The position numbers and the translations under genes are program-made. From a bacterium (GTDB lineage Bacteria > Patescibacteria > Paceibacteria > UBA9973 > SBAW01): DNA of 5,035 nucleotides. A model generated the notes under the pieces. It had not been told where the DNA came from and searched no databases. It saw only the letters and a list, made by a program, of their open reading frames with translations. The stretch spans positions 1 to 5,035 of the forward strand of contig JAKAIP010000067.1 in NCBI GenBank assembly GCA_021825025.1, written 5' to 3'. Position 1 is the first letter of the stretch. Every line of letters starts with the position of its first letter. Below are positions 1 through 4,837 of this stretch, piece by piece.

Positions 1-258
1 TGCCACATAGGGGGCGAGGCCAGCTTCGCGCTTGGCTTTTGTAATCCGTGACTCACCGGCCTTGTCGAGCTGCCAGCCTTGAAGCATCAAGTGCTGGACA
101 ACGTCTGAGGTTGTGATATGTCGGTAGTTTTCAGAAACGATAGGCGACGAGGTCAGGGAGAACACCGAAGGAGCAATATTCTTCAAGGCTCCAAGGGGCG
201 ATACTCCGCTCTGAGCAACTTCCGTCGTGACTGACTTCATCGGTACTACGTTTCGCAT
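1..258 (-). CDS. DUF932-like phage/plasmid protein, N-terminal part (cut by window edge)
   Basis: This is the first 86 codons of a protein that continues past the left edge. After a short variable N-terminus it reads APSVFSLTSSPIVSENYRHI (about residues 28-47) and then a helix around TTSDVVQHLMLQGWQLDKA. This resembles the opening of DUF932 (phage/plasmid-like) proteins, where an 'APSIFA...S.RY.yIPT..vl..L...Gf' pattern is typical. The molecular function of that family is not established; many members lie in phage and plasmid accessory regions. The start at 258 is chosen because GGAGG (262-268 region) sits 5 nt upstream. An in-frame ATG at 270 would place that Shine-Dalgarno inside the coding sequence and is less likely. 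The gene is separated from the operon on its right by a hairpin and a 175-nt spacer, so it probably has its own promoter. The family call is by eye from the N-terminus only. Confidence 0.65.
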   Translation of the reverse strand, partial: MRNVVPMKSVTTEVAQSGVSPLGALKNIAPSVFSLTSSPIVSENYRHITTSDVVQHLMLQGWQLDKAGESRITKAKREAGLAPYVA

Positions 259-282
259 GATGACCTCCATTTGGTTTGTTAG

Positions 283-313
283 ATGATATTGTTTGTATCA
301 CTCAATCGCACAA
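283..313 (-). promoter_or_regulatory. Weak candidate sigma70-like promoter for the DUF932-like gene
   Basis: On the minus strand TATCAT (288-283) matches the TATAAT -10 consensus at five of six positions. TTGTGC (313-308) is a poor -35 (TTG plus mismatches) at a long 19-nt spacing. It would start transcription a few bases before the GGAGG ribosome site of the gene beginning at 258. An alternative is TTGGTT (349-344) with TTTATA (327-322). A promoter is expected here because a hairpin at 375-402 lies upstream, but neither candidate is convincing. Confidence 0.25.
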
Positions 314-374
314 CACTTGTCTATAAAGCAAACGGTGTGCCTAAACCAAACGAATGTAAACCCTTGAAAACACT

Positions 375-402
375 GAAGGTGTGCTTTTTAGGGCACACCT
401 TC
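375..402 (-). terminator. Hairpin downstream of the minus-strand operon, probable terminator
   Basis: GAAGGTGTGC (375-384) and GCACACCTTC (393-402) form a perfect 10-bp stem around an 8-base loop. It begins 31 nt after the stop codon of the gene ending at 434, which is where an intrinsic terminator for the leftward operon would lie. On the minus strand the stem is followed by AGTGTTTTC, so the T run is short and slightly displaced. Termination may be partial or may need Rho. The stem could also stabilise the 3' end of the message. Confidence 0.6.
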
Positions 403-433
403 CTCGATACAATTCTGTCACAGTTGGGGCGTT

Positions 434-925
434 TTAGTCGTGATCGTAGTCGTCGATCTCGATCTCACCCTCTCGCGTCACCGTCACTTGCACACCATCA
501 CCAAAGATGGCTTGCATAGTCTGGTCAATTTCTTGGAAGACGGTATATGCCCCATTGACAAGGTCCGCCACAGCTTTTTGCTGCACTCGGAACGTCCACG
601 TATCGTAGTACTCCTCACCATCCGCGTACTCATCCTGCTCTGGGTAGGACCGGCCTTCCTCATGCTTCTGCGCTAAGAAAGTCCCCTCAGCAAATTGCAC
701 TTCAGGCTCGTGAACATTGAACACGCACGGCTCACCATCGTTGAAGTGCGGGGTGTACTGCGTCCAACGAACAGCCGTCACAGAGGGAGCCTGTTTGAAA
801 ATTGTCTCGAACAATTCCTTGATAGAGCCCTGGCCGACTTCCTTGATCTCTTGTTGCAGTTCTCGTGTCTTGTCGAGCACACGCTGAATCGGTGCGGGGA
901 TTTGAATGTCTGTATTCGGTTCCAT
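434..925 (-). CDS. Conserved acidic phage-type hypothetical protein (WTQYTPHFNDGEPC motif)
   Basis: A complete 163-residue protein of unknown function. Residues 1-45 look like a charged helix, probably coiled (RVLDKTRELQQEIKEVG). The central part holds WTQYTPHFNDGEPCVFNVHE (about 54-73), which resembles a 'W-T-Q-Y-T-P-x-F-N-D-G-[DE]-P-C-x-F' signature I recognise from uncharacterised phage and bacterial proteins. The C-terminus is strongly acidic (EIEIDDYDHD). There is no signal peptide or membrane segment, so it is probably cytoplasmic. The start ATG shares one base with the stop of the preceding gene (TAATG), and GGAGG lies 7 nt upstream, so translation is probably coupled. It is the last gene before the hairpin at 375-402. 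The function is not known to me, but the conserved motif and ribosome site make it a confident real gene. Confidence 0.85.
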   Translation of the reverse strand: MEPNTDIQIPAPIQRVLDKTRELQQEIKEVGQGSIKELFETIFKQAPSVTAVRWTQYTPHFNDGEPCVFNVHEPEVQFAEGTFLAQKHEEGRSYPEQDEYADGEEYYDTWTFRVQQKAVADLVNGAYTVFQEIDQTMQAIFGDGVQVTVTREGEIEIDDYDHD

Positions 926-1269
926 TATGCGACCTCCACTTCAACTAGTTCGTAAAACTCTTTGATGGGGTAGCCGTCACTACCTTCCATCGGATACTTC
1001 GACTCACTCTCTTCTTTCGACCTCTCCTGGTTCAGACGCGCACACTCAACGAGGGCCTTCGCATGATCGAAGTAGACTTTCTGTGCCGTCCCGCCTTCAG
1101 AGTTTCCTCGGTAGTAGTGCTCGTCGTTGTACTCCCAACCGATCTCTTGCAGCACCCATGCCTTCCTCGTCAGAAGGGCTTTCTCTGCTTTCGTCGCCAT
1201 TCGTTCCTCCCTTTCACGGTGAATAGCCTTGAGACGCTCGAACGCTTCATGAATGAGATACGATCCCAT
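925..1269 (-). CDS. Small hypothetical protein with WEYNDEHYY motif
   Basis: A protein of 114 residues if it starts at 1269. The recognisable core is VLQEIGWEYNDEHYYRGNSE followed by GGTAQKVYFDHAKALVECARLNQE. This resembles a group of small phage proteins with 'WEYNDE-Y' and 'EGGTP-KVF-D---A' patterns, whose role is unknown to me. The start is ambiguous. ATG at 1269 lies 6 nt after the previous stop with a modest TAGGT site. ATG at 1200 (giving MATKAEKALL...) has a much stronger GGGAGG site 5 nt upstream and would make a protein of about 91 residues. The longer form adds a charged helix (HEAFERLKAIHREREER). The longer start is given because it leaves almost no gap, but the shorter one is equally defensible. 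The stop overlaps the next gene by one base. Confidence 0.75.
   Translation of the reverse strand: MGSYLIHEAFERLKAIHREREERMATKAEKALLTRKAWVLQEIGWEYNDEHYYRGNSEGGTAQKVYFDHAKALVECARLNQERSKEESESKYPMEGSDGYPIKEFYELVEVEVA
1206..1210 (-). promoter_or_regulatory. Strong internal ribosome binding site that may define the true start of the WEYNDE protein
   Basis: The minus strand reads GGGAGGAACGAATG, with GGAGG 5 nt before the in-frame ATG at 1200. It is among the strongest ribosome sites in the window and lies inside the longer reading of the gene that starts at 1269. Either the gene starts at 1200 or two forms are made. Confidence 0.5.
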
Positions 1270-1275
1270 ATCTAC

Positions 1276-1719
1276 CTAATCAACAACACGTATACCAGGG
1301 GGCCAGTCACTCGGGCCTTCATCACGAAGCGGGACCGATGGAACTTCCTTAGGCACGAACTGATCGAGGTCGTCGAGCTTCAGACGTTGTTTCTTCTTCG
1401 GCTTCCCACCAAGCCAGTCGTAGAACGGCAGATCCTTTAGGTAGTCTTGAATCGTCGGGATGAACCCCATGTCTTCGATGACATGATGCTCCGCGATGTC
1501 TCGGACCTGCACATGCTTGAGGTCGGAGTCACGTGTCAAACGAGTCCCGAAGACTTGTTCACATAGGAAGATCCCGAAGCTCGAATGAAGAATCGCTCGA
1601 TGACGCATATCGGGAAAGTGTGCCTTGGTCTGATCGAACCAATCATGGATCTTGAGGTAGTCCTCGGGGACTCCTCCAAACTTCTTTGCGCTGTTCTCGG
1701 CATGAATCCAGGGCTTCAT
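1276..1719 (-). CDS. DUF6915-family protein with C-terminal extension
   Basis: A complete 147-residue protein. The first 95 or so residues match the pattern I know from DUF6915: an opening like MxPWIHAExSAxKFGGxPEDYLxIHDWFDxxKAHFxDxRHRAxxH, then GIFLCEQVFG, then a VxVRDIAEHHVIEDMGFIPTIQDYL segment. Members occur widely in phages and bacteria and no function has been shown to my knowledge. The many conserved His, Asp and Glu residues (His6, His25, Asp26, His40, His45, EHHVIED) would suit metal binding, which is inference. After about residue 103 the protein carries a basic-acidic tail (GGKPKKKQRLKLDDLDQF, then a proline-rich end) beyond the usual domain. The start at 1719 has AGGAG upstream at a spacing of 9 nt. 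It follows a gap of about 97 nt and precedes the next gene by 6 nt. Confidence 0.85.
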   Translation of the reverse strand: MKPWIHAENSAKKFGGVPEDYLKIHDWFDQTKAHFPDMRHRAILHSSFGIFLCEQVFGTRLTRDSDLKHVQVRDIAEHHVIEDMGFIPTIQDYLKDLPFYDWLGGKPKKKQRLKLDDLDQFVPKEVPSVPLRDEGPSDWPPGIRVVD

Positions 1720-1816
1720 GTTTCGTGTCTCCTGTTTCGGTGTAGGGCGTCGGTTAAGAAATGGGAGCCGATCTTACCAAGGACGCTACCTCCGTCTCGG
1801 CCCTACGGTCGATTAC

Positions 1817-1999
1817 TTACCCTTCTTTTTGCTCTTTGCTTTCGGCATGGACAGCGACCCCCTTCCTCTGTGATTTTCGGTACTCGTCGTAGATAGCCGC
1901 CTTTGCCGGAACCGCCAGCTTTGCGTAGGCGGTGTGCGTCAAGTGCTTCTTCTCCGTGAGCCATGATCCGAATTGTGAACGTGTTCCCTGCTGACTCAT
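1817..1999 (-). CDS. Small basic hypothetical protein, 60 residues
   Basis: This reads MSQQGTRSQFGSWLTEKKHL, then a segment with AYAKLAVPAKAAIYDEYRKS and a charged lysine/glutamate tail. The start is fixed by a strong GGAGG site (AACGGAGGATCAA before ATG) and by an ATGA overlap with the stop of the LAGLIDADG gene, a classic coupling arrangement. A longer reading of the same frame to the right runs inside the endonuclease gene and is not supported. The 'FG-WL...H--Y--L---AK--I--EY' spacing looks like a short helical protein of the kind phages make in numbers, and no family is recognised. The C-terminal tail is rich in Lys, Glu and Gln. It is followed by about 97 nt without a gene. Confidence 0.75.
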   Translation of the reverse strand: MSQQGTRSQFGSWLTEKKHLTHTAYAKLAVPAKAAIYDEYRKSQRKGVAVHAESKEQKEG

Positions 2000-2370
2000 T
2001 TGATCCTCCGTTGTTTGTGATTTTTGAGTAGTTGATGGAACCGATACCCAAATGTTTTTGTCTCTAGCCACGCATCCAACAGAACCAACTGCGCCGTCTT
2101 CAATCGAGTAAAGGGTAAGATATCTCCAATGAATGCTTTCAATGCCTCTTCTCGGTACACGGAAAAAACACACGTGCCACGCTTCGAGCGACTGAGCTTG
2201 ACTCCATACTCTTCGCATAGGTCCCCCAAGAGTCGGACGGTGCCGACCTCGTCTCGAAGTTCAATGCGTAAGGACGGCTTGTACACTCCGACCGTCCTCT
2301 TGTCTCTGTACAGTCCTACTGAGCCTTCCCCATCAAACAGACCGGCAATGTACTCTTTACTTAGAGCCAT
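1996..2370 (-). CDS. Free-standing LAGLIDADG homing endonuclease, single motif
   Basis: A protein of about 124 residues. Near the N-terminus it carries YIAGLFDGEGSVGL (residues 7-20 from this start), a clear LAGLIDADG helix with the catalytic acidic residue as Glu15. Downstream parts fit the family fold: the strand LRIELRD, helix VRLLGDLCEEYG, strand TCVFSVY, helix EEALKAFIGDI and LPFTRLKTAQLVLL. One motif implies it works as a homodimer, like I-CreI, binding a near-palindromic DNA site. Such enzymes cut a specific DNA site and drive spread of their own gene. No intron or intein is evident, so it is free-standing. Three starts lie together (TTG 2376, ATG 2373, ATG 2370); 2370 gives the best spacing from AAGG. 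It overlaps the zinc-ribbon gene by 14 nt and the 60-residue gene by 4 nt. Whether it is active cannot be told; it could be domesticated as a DNA-binding protein. Confidence 0.85.
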   Translation of the reverse strand: MALSKEYIAGLFDGEGSVGLYRDKRTVGVYKPSLRIELRDEVGTVRLLGDLCEEYGVKLSRSKRGTCVFSVYREEALKAFIGDILPFTRLKTAQLVLLDAWLETKTFGYRFHQLLKNHKQRRIK

Positions 2371-2515
2371 CATCAACCTTTCGGTCTACAAACGCTTCGA
2401 CCGAACTATAGAACGTAAAGAACCCACACAGGTAACACCATCCGACGTTTTCCACCGGCCTCCACTCATAGCCGAGTTTCCCGCATGAGGGGCAGGTGGC
2501 GACCGGCGCGTCCAT
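2357..2515 (-). CDS. Tiny four-cysteine zinc-ribbon protein, 52 residues
   Basis: Starting at ATG 2515, the minus strand encodes MDAPVATCPSCGKLGYEWRP, then VENVGWCYLCGFFTFYSSVE, then AFVDRKVDDGSK and TAA. Cys8, Cys11, Cys27 and Cys30 form two CxxC knuckles (CPSCG and CYLCG) 15 residues apart, the classic zinc-ribbon layout. Small zinc ribbons bind nucleic acid or protein partners. The ATG shares one base with the stop of the RNA ligase gene (TGATG), so translation is probably coupled. There is only a weak ribosome site of its own. Its last 14 nt overlap the start of the LAGLIDADG gene. The clean Cys pattern and the exact fit between two genes make it a likely real gene despite its size. Specific function unknown; an accessory role with the ligase is inference. 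Confidence 0.75.
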   Translation of the reverse strand: MDAPVATCPSCGKLGYEWRPVENVGWCYLCGFFTFYSSVEAFVDRKVDDGSK

Positions 2516-3654
2516 CAGTGCCACTCGCTCTCGACTCGAAGTAAGTACTCGGGGTTGATCGCCCTCAAGAACTTCCGGCCCATCCAGCAGGTTGTTTCGA
2601 GAACCGGCTTCATCACAAAACCTTCACGGTGCTTCTGCTTTGCACTGACAAGCGACGGTCCTTGGATCCACTGATCGATCAGCTCGGGCTTATACGTACC
2701 CTCGTAGATCGTCGGCACCAAGGGGAGCTGTAGCGTCTCTCCGAGATGCTTCACACCAGCCCAATCGAGGTAGCTCTGATCGCCTCGATCGTTCGTTACC
2801 AACACATCAAAGATCGCCAAGCGGTGCTCTTCCGGCTCAAGACCGTATTCGTAGCCGCTCTGAATCCCAGACCCATAGATCTCACCGTAGATCACGAAGC
2901 CCATCGGGATCTTATGCCTGAGACCGTAGTTCTCAACCGCTTCCTCGTAGACATTCTTCGGATAAAACGCGCCTTCATAGCCCTTGTCCGCAATGTTCAC
3001 ATGGTGCGAACCGAACACAAACTCCCACCGTGTCGCACGGCCAACGAGGGACAACGCGAAGTACTTCAGTTTCTTCCACACGGTGTCGAGGTTGACCGGC
3101 ACCCATCCGGCTCTGAAGTTCGTGCCGTGGATCTTTTCGGTCACCACAACTTGCTCACCCTCTTGGAACAGGTCAGGGTAGTTCTTCAGGTGTGGGATCT
3201 TCGCGTACTCAGGGAAGTACGGATGTTTCTTTCTCGCCTTGGCGACGCCCATACGTAATGGGGTTTGCTCGACCGGCGGTTCGTACTTAGTCACACCTAA
3301 TTTATCGGTGAGGTCGTCACCAAGAAACACTTGACCGCAGCGCGACACGATCGACGGATCATTAGCGGGAAGTAACATCCCTTGACTGATCGCGCCTCTG
3401 ATCTTAATCGTCTTGATCCGGCTCTTCGTCAGCTTGATCTTGCTGTCTGGTGGGAACAACTCAAGTTCCAACTCAGGAGGCAGCACCGAATCGATCGGGA
3501 GGTACACGGCTCTGTCCCCACTCGAAAAGTTTCCGTGTTGTGTCACGATGTGCCAACCGGCAAACCGAACGATATCGAGCCGATCGGCGTTCGGATGTTT
3601 CTCCACGTGCTCAACTGCAACCACGATCACCCTGTTGTCAATGAGTTTGTCCAT
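2515..3654 (-). CDS. RNA ligase, DraRnl/Rnl5 (DRB0094) family, ATP-dependent type
   Basis: A complete 379-residue protein. It is predicted to seal RNA 3'-OH and 5'-phosphate ends through an AMP-lysine intermediate. Residues about 8-120 form the N-terminal OB-like domain typical of the family (HPNADRLDIVRFAGWHIVTQ, GDRAVYLPIDSVLP). The nucleotidyltransferase domain follows. Motif I is TEKIHGTNF with the nucleophile Lys174; a segment ending FVFGSHHVN lies at 212-220; motif III is FVIYGEIYG (253-261); IIIa is HRLAIFDV (277-284); motif IV is REGFVMKP (343-350); motif V is in GRKFLRAINPEYLL (359-372). The second position expected to be Lys in motif V appears as Arg364. Length suits the Rnl5 class and not T4 Rnl1. 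AAAGGG lies 9 nt upstream of ATG 3654. It starts 4 nt after rtcB ends and overlaps the zinc-ribbon gene by one base. Related enzymes seal nicks where RNA supplies the 3'-OH; the substrate here is unknown. Confidence 0.9.
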   Translation of the reverse strand: MDKLIDNRVIVVAVEHVEKHPNADRLDIVRFAGWHIVTQHGNFSSGDRAVYLPIDSVLPPELELELFPPDSKIKLTKSRIKTIKIRGAISQGMLLPANDPSIVSRCGQVFLGDDLTDKLGVTKYEPPVEQTPLRMGVAKARKKHPYFPEYAKIPHLKNYPDLFQEGEQVVVTEKIHGTNFRAGWVPVNLDTVWKKLKYFALSLVGRATRWEFVFGSHHVNIADKGYEGAFYPKNVYEEAVENYGLRHKIPMGFVIYGEIYGSGIQSGYEYGLEPEEHRLAIFDVLVTNDRGDQSYLDWAGVKHLGETLQLPLVPTIYEGTYKPELIDQWIQGPSLVSAKQKHREGFVMKPVLETTCWMGRKFLRAINPEYLLRVESEWH

Positions 3655-3658
3655 GATA

Positions 3659-4837
3659 TTACCCTTTCACGCAAAGCACTTGTTTGAGTGTTGCAACAAT
3701 TTCGACCAAGTCCTTCTGATTCTCCATCACACGATCAATGTCTTTATAGGCTCCTGGGATCTCATCGAGTACACCGGTATCTTTTCGGCACTCGACCCCC
3801 GCCGTCTGCGCTTCAAGGTCTGCTTGGGTAAAGTTTGCTTTGGCTTTACCACGAGACATACGTCTTCCTGCGCCGTGAGAGCATGAGCAGAATGAGTCTT
3901 CATTCCCAAGACCTCTAACAATGTACGATCGCGTTCCCATTGATCCAGGGATGATTCCAAGATCGCCACGACGCGCTCTGACCGCCCCTTTCCGCGTAAC
4001 GATGACGTTCGAGCCATAATGATGTTCCCTTTCTGCATAGTTATGATGGCAGTTCACGATAGTTGATACGGGCAGATCCAACTTCAACGACGTACGTAGT
4101 ACATTCAGCACATCTGCCATCATGAAGACACGATTGAGTTCCGCGTACCGCTGTGCCCACTGTAAGTCCTTCCAGTACTTCTCAAACTCCGGTGTCCCCT
4201 CGACCAGATACGCCAAGTCTGGATCTGCGAGATTCATAAAATACTTACGCATGAGGTCCTTAGCGGTATCGATATGTGCTTCCGCTAACGATTTCCCAAT
4301 GTTACGAGAACCAGAGTGCAGCATGACCCACACATTCTCGAATTCATCGAGGCAGAGTTCGATGAAGTGGTTCCCGCCTCCAAGCGTTCCAAGCTGCCGT
4401 TGTGCTTTGTCACACAGATCCCATACTGACTGATGAAGGTAATCGAAGTTGTAGAACAACTCCTGAAACACATCCGTACTGATATGCTCGGTATCCTGCC
4501 TGGAATTATGCCCAACGGGGATCCTTCCTTCGATGTCCGACCGAATCCCACTCAGTGAATCAGGGAGTTGATTCGCCTTCAAAGGAAGGAGCGCGGCCAT
4601 CATCCCGCAGCCGATGTCTACACCGACCGCAGCCGGAATGATCGCTGCCTTGGTCGCAATGACGGAGCCCACCGTCGCGCCTTTCCCTAGGTGCACGTCC
4701 GGCATCACCGCCACATGCTTGAAGACGCACGGGAGGTTCGCAATGTTGGTCAACTGATCGAGGGCACCGCTCTCGACTTCCTCGATCGGTGACCAGATCT
4801 TGACCGGCACGTTGCCTTTATTCAGTACAGACATCAT
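3659..4837 (-). CDS. rtcB: RtcB-type RNA-splicing ligase (GTP-dependent)
   Basis: A complete 392-residue protein, close in length to E. coli RtcB (about 408). RtcB joins RNA 2',3'-cyclic phosphate or 3'-phosphate ends to 5'-OH ends, using GTP, Mn2+ and a histidine-GMP intermediate. The hallmarks are present in order: MPDVHLGKGATVGSVI (45-60); VGVDIGCGM with metal ligands Asp74 and Cys77; GTLGGGNHFIE with His157; LHSGSRNIG with His174; NCHHNYAER with His265; IPGSMGTRSYIVRG (296-309); and SCSHGAGRRMSR with the guanylylated His321. The C-terminal GAYKDIDRVMENQKDLVEIV is also typical. No catalytic residue is missing. There is no intein. Two adjacent ATGs (4837, 4834) follow AAAGGG; 4837 overlaps the stop of the preceding phosphoesterase as ATGA. 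Its position next to a second RNA ligase points to RNA repair, not intron splicing. Confidence 0.96.
   Translation of the reverse strand: MMSVLNKGNVPVKIWSPIEEVESGALDQLTNIANLPCVFKHVAVMPDVHLGKGATVGSVIATKAAIIPAAVGVDIGCGMMAALLPLKANQLPDSLSGIRSDIEGRIPVGHNSRQDTEHISTDVFQELFYNFDYLHQSVWDLCDKAQRQLGTLGGGNHFIELCLDEFENVWVMLHSGSRNIGKSLAEAHIDTAKDLMRKYFMNLADPDLAYLVEGTPEFEKYWKDLQWAQRYAELNRVFMMADVLNVLRTSLKLDLPVSTIVNCHHNYAEREHHYGSNVIVTRKGAVRARRGDLGIIPGSMGTRSYIVRGLGNEDSFCSCSHGAGRRMSRGKAKANFTQADLEAQTAGVECRKDTGVLDEIPGAYKDIDRVMENQKDLVEIVATLKQVLCVKG

Noticed and set aside
283..519. Plus-strand open frame of 78 codons in the spacer
   Set aside because: It crosses the terminator hairpin and the end of the gene at 434-925, has no ribosome site, and ends in a run of Arg/Ser typical of antisense reading.
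1742..1806. Inverted repeat GTAGGGC / GCCCTAC in the gap before the DUF6915 gene
   Set aside because: It has only 7 bp with a 51-base loop and no T run after it, so it may be chance. I see no gene or promoter I can defend in this gap of about 97 nt.
1803..2051. Minus-strand open frame of 82 codons
   Set aside because: It runs out of frame through both the end of the LAGLIDADG gene and the 60-residue gene. The latter has the strong ribosome site and ATGA coupling, so this is a shadow.
2000..2218. Longer upstream reading of the 60-residue gene's frame
   Set aside because: It would lie wholly inside the LAGLIDADG coding region in another frame. The internal ATG at 1999 has the GGAGG site.
2746..3258. 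Plus-strand open frame of 170 codons
   Set aside because: It is antisense to the RNA ligase gene, whose motifs I-V are all on the minus strand. It has no recognisable domain and comes from codon bias of the opposite strand.
3413..3886. Plus-strand open frame of 157 codons across the rtcB/ligase junction
   Set aside because: It is antisense to two confidently identified genes and has low-complexity Ser/Thr-rich content typical of shadows.
3659..4837. Intein or intron within rtcB associated with the LAGLIDADG gene
   Set aside because: The RtcB reading frame is continuous at normal length with all motifs correctly spaced. The endonuclease gene is separate.
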